From: Chara braunii
Lineage: Eukaryota > Streptophyta > Charophyceae > Charales > Characeae
Assembly (NCBI GenBank): GCA_003427395.1
Contig: BFEA01000011.1
Coordinates: 695,846-745,744, forward strand
Direction: 5' to 3'
Length of the DNA: 49,899 nucleotides
Under the pieces are notes generated by a model. The model was not told where the DNA came from, did no database searches, and worked only from the letters and a program-made list of their open reading frames with translations. A program made the translations under genes and the position numbers. This document shows, one piece after another, positions 1 to 10,429 of the stretch. Within the stretch, counting starts at the first letter, position 1; every line of letters starts with the position of its first letter.

Positions 1-1239
1 TACACGATGCGATCACATGGTATGGCTGCAAGGTGCAGTCGCATGGTACTGTCACACGAATACAAAGATTGCACACCTCTTTGACCTTGCCACGTGACCA
101 GATAGACCACTTAACACAGAGGAATACGTCCAATAGACAAGTGTCGACCCCAAGTCTATCCTGCCACCTCAATCTTATTAACTCCCTTAGAATAGTAGCA
201 TGTACGTTGGACTCTTTTCACTGCCAGCATCGTTTCCAGCTGTTGTTACGAGCCGGGGCTTCTCCCCTATTTACCTACTCGCGCAATCTACTGCAAACTT
301 AACCCTTGTCAAAATGAAAACATAATCGTTTAACAACGATCGATTTTCCTAATTGATTAAATAAAAGGAAAGAGAAGAGAACCGAAAATTAATAAGTCGA
401 AAGAAGTTATCTTGCAATAGTCACCATCTTATTTGAGAATTTTGGCCAGAGCAGTCACAAAGAAGTGCATCAGCAACCTCTGACTGCCGTACACGTCACA
501 GGTTGAAGGTCACTCAGAGGCAGCGTGACAGATAGTAATTAAAATCGTCTTCAAGGGAATGAGACTCTCTCAGCAACTAGTTCTTGGCCAGGCAGGTCAC
601 GCATGTACCGATGAGTAATGAGGAGGTCTGTATCTGCAGCGTCGAGAGGGAACCATTCGTGGAAAACGCAATAGTTACCATTACCATAAACTTCCCTTGG
701 TGTATTTTGCTACCTAGGAATGACAGCTCATGTCCCTGAGTGACGGAGTCCTAGCTACTCCAAACCATGGAAGTTATGACGTCAACCACTACACCTCTTT
801 GACCTGCAAACCGCAGGTACTCTCTCCACACTACTCCGCCCCTGGTGCGAGCTACGGGGGGCCAAGCACGCGTCCCCGTCCCACGTTTTTCCCTCTTCTT
901 CTCAGTTCATATCAGAGCACTCGACGAGTGCCCCCTCTCACTGGCCCGTCGCTGATCTCCCTGTTCCGCTCATGCTCCCTTGTTGCGGGCGTGTGCACGG
1001 AGCACGTGCACTAGAACCGCGCTAACGCTTGTCGCTCCCCGCTGGCTCGCGCCCAGTTCTCTGGCGCAGTCTCTTTTTCTCGTTGACCCTCTCATCCTTC
1101 TCCTGGACGTGTCATGCATCAACTGACGCATGCCACCTTCTCTCAGGGCGCGCCACGTGTAACCGCCCCGTAGCTCACACACACACCCCGTTTTTTTAGA
1201 ATAACCATGCCCTTTTTTTTTTATGGCGTTGCTGCCTCA

Positions 1240-1757
1240 CACACGTCCTTTCCCCCTGTTTTGTCTCTTCTCCGTCCCGCAGCCTCTGGGAGTCAGCTGT
1301 CGTGAGCTGGCCTCGGGTCCCTTCTCCACCGGCTCCGCGGCTCGGTGGTGCTTCTGGATCTCCTCGGGCCTATTCCAGGACCTGAGGTCCGTCTCTCGAT
1401 CCGCCTCGCTCATTTCGCTTTCCCCACCTGAGTCTCTCTCGTTATGTTATTCCTCCCTTGTCTCGGTCCCAGTTGATGACTCGGTTTCGTGATAGATGAC
1501 CATCACCCTCAAGCCCACGGTCACCCCGTCTCGCCTGCACCTCCGCTCCGCCCTGTCACGCGCTTCGGAAATGGCAGCCTGCAGCCTCTGGTCACCTCGC
1601 ATCTCCTCCTCTCTTCCCCCTTCTATGCAGACCTTCAGTCGGACCACCTCTCCCCATCATAGTTCAGGGCCGTCGTAATCAAAGGGCCTTCACCTGACAC
1701 TGGAACCCAGCGCACCGTGTGCCGGAAACAGCCAGGCCTATAGCCGTGTAGTGCCAT
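1240..1757 (-). pseudogene. Arm ORF, left copy (LD-short family), frameshifted
   Basis: This is the minus-strand counterpart of 23278-23736. The ATG at 1757 is conserved. The middle part (about 1647-1447) reads as an open, charged peptide with the segments RLKVCIEGG, AISEARDRAERRC and MVIYHETES. One G is missing from the G-run before the RLKV segment compared with the right arm, so the N-terminal part is out of frame. Where the right arm has TGA, this copy has CGA and reads through. The layout (V-x-V-C start, charged helix, then VIYH strand) matches the small ORFs at 26818, 27975, 12388 and 12094 on weak similarity. Function unknown; I call the family LD-short because most copies lie in the leader of a gypsy-type element. 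Confidence 0.5.
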
Positions 1758-1905
1758 TGCCACTCAGGATAGCATGCCCCGCTTGATAGACAGCACAACA
1801 CTAGATCGTCAACTTCCTATAGCAGATCACTCCCCACCGGAACTCGCAGTACAGACTGTATACCACCAGTCGACTGGCCGCGAACGATATCTCAACGCCC
1901 TCTCC

Positions 1906-1913
1906 CTTTTATA
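1906..1913 (-). promoter_or_regulatory. TATA box in left arm, facing outward
   Basis: TATAAAAG on the minus strand. The same octamer sits at the matching place in the right arm (23122-23129). Both point away from the centre of the inverted repeat and lie about 150 bases upstream of the ATG of the damaged ORF in each arm. Conservation in both arms supports a real promoter; transcription itself is inference. Confidence 0.5.
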
Positions 1914-2451
1914 GGCTTGTCCTTTGCGTTCTGAACGAAGGACTCAGATTAGTCCTTTTCAAACCTTACCAGTATTTCAAGAATTTTACAGTTTTCAAAA
2001 TGACTTGCAAATTAAAACCGAATAGTTTTCAAAGAAACACTCGTGCCTATAACCCAATCGGTCGATCACGAACTAGCCTCTCTCTTGCCAGTCCCAGATC
2101 CTAGCAATATGGCAACAGGCTCGGCACTATGGTCCCATAACGGTGAACCGATGATCGCATTTTTCCCCTTTTAAGTACAGCTTCGGCCTATACCCGTCGG
2201 GTACCCGTGCCCGATGGCAAGGAGGGGGCTTATGACCCTCCATGAAGGGGTGATAAGCCTCCTACCGATGCGGCTGCGGGGCGCCCTCCTTTTGAGGTCC
2301 TTCCGCGAAATGCCAGATCGAAGCCCACCCACAGACTGTATACGTGGGGTCGGCCTACTTAGGCCATGGATAGATGGTTTGAAATTTGAACCGTTGGCTT
2401 CCCGCAAAAGGACAGGCCAACAGGTAAAAATAAAATATAGGAAAATTAAAC

Positions 2452-2476
2452 AATAATAATAATAATAATAATAATG
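2452..2476. repeat. AAT microsatellite
   Basis: Eight or so AAT/ATA units. The equivalent ATT run is present in the right arm near 22557-22583, so the tract predates the arm duplication. Confidence 0.9.
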
Positions 2477-2987
2477 ATAGTCGCAAACAAGAATGGAAGA
2501 AAAGGAAAACGTAAAGTCACGGTGGCCCAAAGTCACTGAATTTCCCCAGAACTAAAACGAATTCATACTCGACGTATCTATTATTTTTCTTTTCTTTCTT
2601 TCTTTTCTTTGCTCTTCTGACAACGACTTCCGCCTAGTCACCTAACCCATAACTCAACGAAAGGTCACTCGACGCGCAATGGAAAAGACTGGGCCGGTCC
2701 CTTCACCTTCGCGTCCCAGGGCGAGCCCGACGGCTACCACGGCCACAGGCCGGTAGTGCTCTGCTGTACAGCAGGGCGCCGAGTCTTTGTGGACCAATGG
2801 AAGCCCTGTGGCGCACCCCTTTTGCTGAGGGCTATGCCACCAGGACAGGTTCTGGTATCAGATCCATCTATAGCACGAACCGCGCCTAGAGAATAACAAA
2901 TCAAGACATGAGACTGGCACCGAGCAAGGGTCCGGTACACAGAGGAGGGTTGGGACACCGCGCCCTCCGACATAATACCAAACCCCC

Positions 2988-3007
2988 ACCCAGCGTCCCC
3001 GCTGGGT
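2988..3007. other. Perfect 8-bp stem, 4-nt loop hairpin
   Basis: ACCCAGCG, TCCC, CGCTGGGT. It lies just inside the inner edge of the left arm and about 20 bases upstream of a TATA box. It could be a promoter-proximal element or an element end; nothing in the sequence decides this. Confidence 0.6.
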
Positions 3008-3028
3008 CAAAACGATCTGCTCAGTGAG

Positions 3029-3035
3029 TATAAAG
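3029..3035 (+). promoter_or_regulatory. TATA box
   Basis: TATAAAG inside gagTATAAAGtagtag. A pyrimidine-rich leader follows (about 3130-3490), then an ATG at 3495. The arrangement is promoter-like, but there is no direct evidence of transcription. Confidence 0.4.
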
Positions 3036-3494
3036 TAGTAGGCGGTCCATAACTTTTCATTCGTTATTCCGCACGTCACAGTAGATTCCCTTGATGCTTT
3101 TTGTGCGGACTGTTAAATTTTGTGTCGCAACTCTTTCGTAACGCCTTCTTCTCTCTTCTTACCTCTTTTCCTTACTGCGCACGCAGTGTAGCCATTTACT
3201 TTGTGCAACTATTTTCCTCCGCGCCAACTTTTCTATTAATAACAACTCTCTCTCTCTCTTCCCTGTTAGTTTTTTTTCCCTGTGTTAGTTCCTTTTTCCC
3301 TTGATTTGCCATACCTCTCCCATTTCCTGGTTTCCCCTTTTGCGCCGTCTCACTCTTCATGTTTGGTCCGCCTCTCTTCTTCTGTGATCACTCTCCCTCT
3401 CAGTACTAATCCTTCTCTCAGCACTCGACCTTCTTCTTTCGCGCTCGCTTTCTTTCCTAACACTTATCTCCCCTATGCCACACACCTTCCCACT

Positions 3495-3965
3495 ATGCCT
3501 GAGGCACGCCGTGGTCAGGGTAGAGGAAGAGGAGGTAGGACAGGGAAGGCTAAAGAGGAACCGCCAGTTAGGGCACGACGCTCCTATAGTTCAGAGGAGG
3601 AGGAGGAGGAGAAACCAAGAGGCTACGCGCATCTGAGACCCTATCCACGTTACCCATCATCAGGGTGGTACGAAAAGCCTCCATCCCCAGACAGGATGGA
3701 ATACCTTCGTAAAAAAATTGATGTGCACTATAGTACATCCAGTGCTTCTTCTCCACCTTATATCCCTAGAGCGCCTTCCACCCCAGCTATAAGCAAAGCC
3801 ATAGTGCCTGCTCCACCTTCCTCTGCCCCGTGTGCTGTCTCATCACTCCATCATCCCAGTCACTGCATTCTCTTCAGCATCTTCTTTCTCCTCTTTCTTT
3901 TCCAACTCGAGCTCATGGCTGTCTTTTACGTCTTATATAAGCGTGAGTTCTTTTCAGCCTTTTGA
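3495..3965 (+). CDS. RG-rich, acidic-patch hypothetical protein (possible gag fragment)
   Basis: The frame opens further upstream, but the first ATG in a plausible context is at 3495, giving 156 residues. The N-terminus is basic and RG-rich (MPEARRGQGRGRGGRTG), followed by an acidic run of glutamates near residues 35-40, a proline/tyrosine-rich middle (HLRPYPRYP, PPYIPRAPSTP) and a hydrophobic C-terminal tail that may simply be translated non-coding sequence. Such basic, low-complexity N-termini are common in retrotransposon gag proteins, but I see no capsid or zinc-knuckle motif. It lies directly inside the left arm, downstream of a TATA box, and nothing coding follows in the same direction. 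Hypothetical; it may be the first exon or 5' end of a lost element. Confidence 0.4.
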   Translation: MPEARRGQGRGRGGRTGKAKEEPPVRARRSYSSEEEEEEKPRGYAHLRPYPRYPSSGWYEKPPSPDRMEYLRKKIDVHYSTSSASSPPYIPRAPSTPAISKAIVPAPPSSAPCAVSSLHHPSHCILFSIFFLLFLFQLELMAVFYVLYKREFFSAF

Positions 3966-6180
3966 ATCTAATTTTTGACTCATAAAGTTCTCAATCCAGT
4001 CCACTTCATAGCGTCCCAGACCTGAGAGTTTGGCTTCCTTAAGGCCAGGGATGCAGGTTCCTCATGAACCAGGCCGCTTGTCAGCCACCAAATAAAATTT
4101 TAAGAAGGATTCTGTCTGAATGTTTGACTTGTTCAACTATTGGCCTTTTCACATGGAGGTTACCTCAGCTCTTGATCAGGCATTTATGCCAAGGATGACC
4201 CCAGTAACGAGGGTACTCACTCTGTCTGCCATGCTGGGAATAGTGTATACCAAACCCTCTTTTCTGTTCTCCGGTCTGAGTGAAATGTCTCAGCCGCTCG
4301 AGCACCTGATGGAGATATCAAACCCTTGTTTCTTTCTCTGGTCTGAGTGAGGTGTCTCCTCAACTTCTCAGACCAAGGGGAGGGGATACCAAACCCTTTT
4401 CCTTTTCCATGACCTGGGAACTTAAGATGAGTGTTTGCATACCTGCAAAACCAGCAAGTCCCACAGACAACAACCATATCCCAGCAAGCAGACCCTCTGA
4501 CAACCAACAATCAAACATTAACAAGTTAAATTGAACCCCATAAATAAAACAACGAGTAACAATTAACAATTAATACGTAACAGTTATTCATACCCAGAAT
4601 TTATTGATTGCCTTGTTTTCGGCCCACCACTGGCCAGGAATGCCAGACGTCTCGTCAGTCTGACATACCTCATTCGGCTCGCCTCAGACCAGGACTAGTC
4701 AGACCATCTGTCTTGACAGCTCCTTTGACCTGCCTCCAGGTCAGGACCAATCATACCCACTACTCGAGTATGACAACCCTTTGGCGCTCTCGCCAGGACA
4801 CCCAGACTATTGCGGGTCTGGTCACTCTATGACAGTAGACGTCCCGTCAGTCTGACTGTCCCGAATTCGGATTTGACCACTGCGGTCAGGGACCGACTGA
4901 CCTACCAGTTTTTGGCCAAGGGCGCTGGCTACCCCGCCCAGATTTTTGAACGTGGGACCCGGTCTAACCACAGTTCCAAGCTCTGGCTAACCTCACTGGA
5001 TTGCAACCTCTGACTGCGGTAGGGTTTCAGCTGACCCCTTTCAGCCTCATAGGCCAGACTCCCGGAGTCTTAGCCTCAGCTGACTACAGAATTCGACACT
5101 CGCGTCGAGGACCTGCTGACTCCACCAGATTGCAACCTACTGCGGTAAGGCTCTGGCTGGCCCCGACAATCAACACATCCTTACGTCAGAGAAGAAACCC
5201 CCCCCCAGGCACAGACAATCAGGCAAGCATATCATGACCCACAAGCAGACTGCCCATGCCCCATAATAGGACAGACATTTCTCAAGAGACCTCCCTTCAG
5301 TCTCGAGAGGCACTGAACAATAACATGTTAGCCAACACTAAGGATTCGCGAGAGACCTCCCTTCAGCCTCAAGCAAAAAAAAACTTAGTGCTCGCCCCAG
5401 AGAGGTCCCTTCCATCAACTGGAATTTCTTTCCCGAAAGACGTCCCGTCAGTCTCAAGGAAATACTGAAACAATGATCTCAGAGAGGTCCCTTCCCTCAT
5501 CCGAGTGAAGACAAGCCCTTAACCAAGAAGCACGAAGTCCCTCTACTGACCATTCTCAGTCAAGTAAAGCTGAACTTTTTTATGCCTGCCTTCGTCTGAA
5601 TCTCTTGGATGGACAACTTAGTCAGAGACACGAAGTTCTTCTGCTGATAACTTACAATCAGACGGAACTGAACTTTTTTATGCCCATCATGCTTTCTCTT
5701 TGTGATAAGAATAATACTGTTTATATCATTTGATGTGCCACAACCATGAGTTTCTCAGATCTTGACACTGTGTCAATGCTCCCAGAACTGCACTCACAGT
5801 TACTCCCCACTCTCAGGATTTAACACTCATGGAACGACTGCAGCGCTGCATCAAAGGTATAGTCTCATTAACTTAGTTGCTTGCTGAAATAGATAATGAA
5901 ATGACTTGCTGAAAACTGGAATATTGAAACTGAGATGCTGAAACTGAAGTACTGAAACTGAAATACTAAAACTGAAATGTTGAATTGAGTATGCAAGAAT
6001 GATCATTGTCTGTTGATAATTGAGCCTCACTGTCTCAGTGTCTTACTATACTCTTTCTCAGTCCTCTATGACCGTTCTCTTACTTGGATGGTTGACTTCT
6101 CTTTCCTCTCTTTGGAGTCACTGTAGGGATCAAGTCAGGGTCTCTGAAGATGAACTTACGAAGTCTTGACCCTGACACCA
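3966..6180. other. Gene-free spacer with several short repeats
   Basis: No convincing gene. Variants of TCTGAGTGA and CTCAGACC recur between 4260 and 4400 as two imperfect units. Phrases such as agacctcccttcag and agaggtcccttcc recur between 5284 and 5500. A unit of about 94 bp is tandemly duplicated near 5536-5690, both copies ending GAACTTTTTTATGCC. The 3' LTR of the minus-strand gypsy element should lie in this direction, but I find no match to the sequence upstream of its primer-binding site. Confidence 0.6.
5880..5990 (+). repeat. Minisatellite, CTGAAACTGAAAT-like units
   Basis: About six to eight degenerate units of roughly 13-17 bases (ctgaaactgaaatg, ctgaaactgaagta and similar). No coding signal. 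Confidence 0.7.
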
Positions 6181-6208
6181 TGTCGTGAACTCTGGATCCG
6201 TCCATTTT

Positions 6209-7471
6209 TTAGATCTCATAAACCTTGCCTTCTGCCTCTCCTATGATTTTGTAAGGACCAAGCCATCTAGGCTCCAATCTTTTAGTCCATTGTATTTCAA
6301 AGGAACTGTCAAACAGAAGGACAACATCTCTAATCTTCAATTTCTCTTTGCTTATATACCTTTTCTTGTTCCATCTTTCTTGATCTGATAGCCTGCGGAA
6401 TGCCATTCTCTCTGCTGCATCAATCACTGCATTATCAACTTCAGAAATCTGCCTCATTCTGATCTGAAGGAGTTCTGAAATAGAATAATCCCGTTCACTT
6501 TCTTGACTTGACCATGTCTTGACAATACTTTCAATTGGTAACGTAGCATAACGGTCATACGGCAGTGTAAAAGGTGCATAACCAGTAGTTCTCTTGACTG
6601 TGATATTATCAGAATATACTGCAGCTCTTAATACCTTTGACCAGTTACTGAGTTTCCCTTCACACCACTCGGCCAATGAATCTTTCAGAGTTTTGTGGCC
6701 TCTTTCAACAGGTGCATTCGCTTGAGGATGGTAAGTAGTCACATACCGAATTCTGACACCCAATCTGAGGGTAATTCTTCTGACAACCTCATTTCTGAAT
6801 TCTGATCCTCTGTCTGAGACAAATTCTCTGATAAACGGATACCTGAGATAAACTTCCTCTATACAATCAGCCACTTGCTCGGCTCTCTTCCTTTTCAGAG
6901 TTTTTGCCTCAATGTATCCAGAGAAATTATCTCTCATGTTTAGTATGTATCTCATTCCACCCTTGCCTGGAGGCATAATGATGAGATCCAGATGAACTCT
7001 ACTACCTGGCTCTACCAGGATTGTAGGGAATAGGGGATCAATCATCTTTGTGGTAGACCTCTTCTGACATAAGACGCATGATTTACAATATCTGAAAATC
7101 ATATCTCTCATGTCAGGCCAGAAGTAGGGTTTGATAGTCTTGGAGTAGGTAGCCTCAGCGGTCCTACGGCCACCAGCGACCCCCTCATGCAGGGCAGCAA
7201 TTATCTCTAACTGCCTCTCTTTACCACAGACCACTCTTAGTGGAGGTCGGTCTCCCTTACCATCCACAAAGAGATGTCTCATTTTTAGCCTGAATTTCTT
7301 CCCTGAATCCTTACAATAATATTCTTTTAGCTGCTCCCTTTCCATCTTTCTGTCAATCTCTTGATAATCTTCATCATATTCTTCAAAGAATAAAATTATC
7401 TCTTCTTTCTTCTTTTCACTCTCTTCTTCTTCCTTCGAACCTGAACTTCCCCCAATCTCATGAGCAGCCAC
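6209..7471 (-). CDS. Ty3/gypsy integrase module (with C-terminal domain)
   Basis: An open frame of 420 residues, the longest intact coding segment here. After a Glu/Lys-rich linker (residues 12-50) comes an H2C2-type zinc domain: H95, C132 and C135 are visible, but the second histidine position reads GGRRTAEAT, so Arg replaces the usual His. The catalytic core follows, with D162 (VHLDLI), D220 (FVSDRGSEF) and E256 (NAPVERGHKTL), spacing typical of rve integrases. The C-terminus has RDVVLLFDSS and the PRWLGPYKI motif of gypsy integrase C-terminal domains. The module would cut and join cDNA ends in the nucleus. The Met at 7471 is only the first in the open frame; in life this would be the end of a polyprotein. 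Confidence 0.9.
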   Translation of the reverse strand: MAAHEIGGSSGSKEEEESEKKKEEIILFFEEYDEDYQEIDRKMEREQLKEYYCKDSGKKFRLKMRHLFVDGKGDRPPLRVVCGKERQLEIIAALHEGVAGGRRTAEATYSKTIKPYFWPDMRDMIFRYCKSCVLCQKRSTTKMIDPLFPTILVEPGSRVHLDLIIMPPGKGGMRYILNMRDNFSGYIEAKTLKRKRAEQVADCIEEVYLRYPFIREFVSDRGSEFRNEVVRRITLRLGVRIRYVTTYHPQANAPVERGHKTLKDSLAEWCEGKLSNWSKVLRAAVYSDNITVKRTTGYAPFTLPYDRYATLPIESIVKTWSSQESERDYSISELLQIRMRQISEVDNAVIDAAERMAFRRLSDQERWNKKRYISKEKLKIRDVVLLFDSSFEIQWTKRLEPRWLGPYKIIGEAEGKVYEI

Positions 7472-7689
7472 TGCTGCTGCATTAACTCTGGCATACCAAT
7501 CGTTCGGTTCATCTTCTTCCTCTTTCCCAAAAACCGATTCATAAACGTATGCACTTGGAATTTATCCCCAACTGTCTCTCTTTTCAGGCCACAAACTTCA
7601 CCGGTAGGAGCATGGTACCTCATAATCCTCATCATCTTTTTCATTAAGAAAATTATCAACATAGGCAGATTATTCAATTGTTCCATTCA

Positions 7690-9518
7690 CATCTTATTTT
7701 TCTTCTTCTCGCCACTCAATCCGGCTTAAGTCATCCGCCCTGTTTTTCTCAGTGGGGATCTTTTCCAGTTCGAAATCATATGTCCAAATGAAGGCGATCC
7801 ATTTGCTAACTGTTGGATCTACCTGTTGGTGTTTTTTAATGGCACGAATCACAGCAGATGCATCAGTCCTCAGGATGAATCTCCTTCCTTAAACGTAGTG
7901 CCTAAAGCACCTGAGGCTATGGATGATTGACAGTAACTCTTTCTTGAATTGGGTGTAGCCTCTTTAAGTAGAATTGAGGGTTCTGTTTCAATTCTTAGAG
8001 GTCTTTCTCTCTCATTTTCATCTTTCTGAATAAGTACTCCACCCAGAGCAACTGGTCCTCCATTCGTCTCAATGATGAAAGGTTTTGTCTCCTCGTCATC
8101 ATAATATGGTACTCCCATCACTACACCACCATCTCTTAGTTTTTCTTGCAACGTTTCTGCTGCAGCCTGTCTTTTATCATTCAATGCTAAGTTAGCCCCT
8201 TGTCTTACCATTTCTCTCAAACGTTCTGCAAGGGCAGCAAAATGAGGAATAAAAATCCTCCAGAACCTGTAGACTCCCAAGAAGCTCCTAACATATGTCA
8301 CTTTATTGAGAGACAGAGGCCAGTTCAAGATCTTATCTATCATCTTCTTGGGATCTGGGCTCCTACCCTTGGGGAAGCATCTGAAGTCCAAGATTATCAC
8401 TTCTGGTTGGAAGAGAAGGGACTTTGGTCCACTAGCAGTCAGATTATACTTCCGAAGTCTCTCTAGGACCATCTTTACACCTTCTGCATGTTCCCAGACA
8501 AACTTTCTGACTCTCCCTACGACCAAAGTCTCACCCCTTACCAAGGGTCCTTGTACAGGATTATCATCAATGTAGGGACTGGTTATTTCAGAAGAAATAT
8601 CCTTCATGACTTTGATCATATCCCTTTGAACCACTGCCACTCCGTTAGTCCAGCCCTGAGGCACCACACACATCTAAACAAGTCCCATCGGCGTGTGCAT
8701 GACAGTAATGGGTCGGCTAGTGGGATCAATAGGGAACAGATCATAGCCAGAATATAGATCAACTTGGGAATAAATACATCGACCAGCAAATGATTCAGCG
8801 AGGAGGTCATCATTAGGAAGACTACCTGCATCACGTACCGTCACAGAATTGACCTTTTGAAGAGTCTGTATCCATCTTAGTCCTCCCCCTGATTTCCAGA
8901 AACAAAACAAGTGGTTAGCATACAGTCCGTCAGCAGGTTCAGCAACATTAGATGCAATTTTTTTGTCAAAATACATTACAACCTCTGCCTCTTCCTTCAA
9001 GGCATACTTGGTTGGCCTATTATTCCATGGAACATGGTCAACTGTCCAAATATTGACCATCTTGATCATGTCCACGTCCAATTGTCCCCTCTCTTCATTA
9101 TTAAAGGAGAAAGCACCAGAGAATTCCTAACACATTTTGAAGATATATTCTTTCTCTCTAGGCAGGATAAACTGATCCGAGTCTATCTTCATTTTGTCAA
9201 ACCTTTCTTTGGTGACCCTATTCTCCAGTTTTGCTGATTCCCTCATTGCTCTTATAATTTGCCTTTCCTTTTCCAATGCTTCATCATAATCTTTCTCTAT
9301 TAAGACCGCCACTGAGTTTTTCTTCACCCCCTTGGGCTTGCATTTTATTTTCGACCCAGTGACTATTTTCCTAAAAAAGGGTGAGTCGATGCAAATCTCA
9401 ATTCCATCTTCCCTCCCTTAGCAGTTTCTACAACTTTTTTGAAGACTTCAATTTGTCCGTGCTCATCCTCGAGTTTATTAAGGGCTTTCACCATTTTCGA
9501 AACTTGATTGATTCCCAC
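7690..9518 (-). pseudogene. Ty3/gypsy reverse transcriptase and RNase H, interrupted
   Basis: The segments 9327-9127, 9081-8677 and 8673-7870 share one frame, separated by TAG codons at 9127-9129 and 8674-8676. RT motif A is visible as YSQVDLYSGYDLFPI, motif B as VVPQGWTNGVAVVQR, and the catalytic motif as SPYIDDNPVQGP. The TAG at 8674 falls inside PMGLV/MCVVPQG, between motifs A and B. RNase H begins at KPFIIETNGGPVALGG, where the usual Asp of the TDxG motif is Asn. After a frameshift near 7895 the C-terminal part continues as LRTDASAVIRAI and NRADDLSRIEW. A missing T in a T-run near 9370 shifts the N-terminal linker. Family assignment is secure; activity is not possible without recoding and repair. 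Confidence 0.88.
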
Positions 9519-10423
9519 TTAAATCTCTTCTTTTGCTTCTCGTTTACCTTCCTCCTTTAATCTCCTAACCCTTTCAGCAGATTTCTCCCTCCTGATCGAA
9601 TTAGTAGATAGTTGATGCTTGAAGTCATTTTTTGTACCGACCATAAAGGTCTGCTCTTGAGCAGTCTCGGGATCCTGTAGACTGATCCAAAATGACCCCT
9701 CATGACTGAAAAATTGAACCGCCTCCATCCTATGTAAGAATGGAGTTCCCAAGATACAGTCATGATCCAGATGCGGTACTACAACCCTAGTAACTCCACA
9801 GTCATTGTCCCAACCTTGATAGGCAAATTATCAATGAATCCTTCCACGAATAGCTCTCCTGCAATATTACTCACTACATTTTGTGCAGGTCTGTCTATAG
9901 ATAAATTACATGTTTCCATCGTTCTTCGTGAAAGAAGTATCATCTCTGCCCCAGAATCTACTAGAGCTAGAATCTTCACTTGATTAATGCGAATTGTAAG
10001 ATGCCCACAACCCATGGTTGCAAATCTCATCTTGCAACCTAGTAGTGATTTATTCACTTCGTTGGGAAAGACTGACCCCAAATAATTAACTTTCATTTTC
10101 TTCTTCTTTATTAACCTCTTCAATTCTTCTCTCAGTTTGGGTGTTAGTGTCATTGTTTCCTTGAAAGACAGTGTCACTTCCGTTTCTTCCAGCATCTTAG
10201 CAATTACATCTGAAATCACAGTCTCATCATCCAAATTACTCTTGAGAATAAATTTTCTCTTTCTCCCCTGTTCATTCTTTTCCTGTGAACGTTCCGGTTT
10301 AGGATCATCAAGAATGTCGATAAGCGATTCCTCATCGTTCCTTCTTTTCTTTTCTTCTATCATTTGAGGTGTCATACGGGTTTGATGGTTCCTTACTTCA
10401 CCAACCCTGACACTAGGTTCCAT
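9519..10423 (-). pseudogene. Ty3/gypsy aspartic protease, frameshifted
   Basis: It opens two codons after the gag stop and in the same frame (stop, Leu, Ile, Met). The first 110 residues are charged linker with a lysine run. The protease active site is VDSGAE at residues 155-160, the usual D-S/T-G-A. A one-base shift near 9790 (between VELLG and PHLDHDC) moves the second half to another frame, which carries the C-terminal protease motif CILGTPFLHRM and then a basic tail to the stop at 9519. The protease would process Gag and Pol in the particle. Confidence 0.85.
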
Positions 10424-10429
10424 GATAAG

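Larger units (their letters stand above)
1..2970. repeat. Left arm of a ~3 kb inverted repeat
   Basis: Read as reverse complement, this block matches 22058-25122 almost end to end. I compared the outermost ~300 bp by eye and found about ten substitutions, mostly transitions, and further differences and small indels inward. Similarity stops sharply after the string ccctccgaca near 2970, where left and right sequences become unrelated. The first bases of the window already lie inside the subterminal tandem repeat that is seen more fully on the right side, so the true left end is probably outside the window. The arm holds an AAT microsatellite, a pyrimidine tract (2582-2617), a minus-strand TATA box and a damaged ORF. 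It could be a giant terminal inverted repeat or two copies of one element in opposite orientation. Confidence 0.9.

Noticed and set aside
3000-6200. 3' LTR of the gypsy element
   Set aside because: No stretch matches the sequence next to the primer-binding site (14617 onward), and no TG...CA pair with a repeat could be found by eye.
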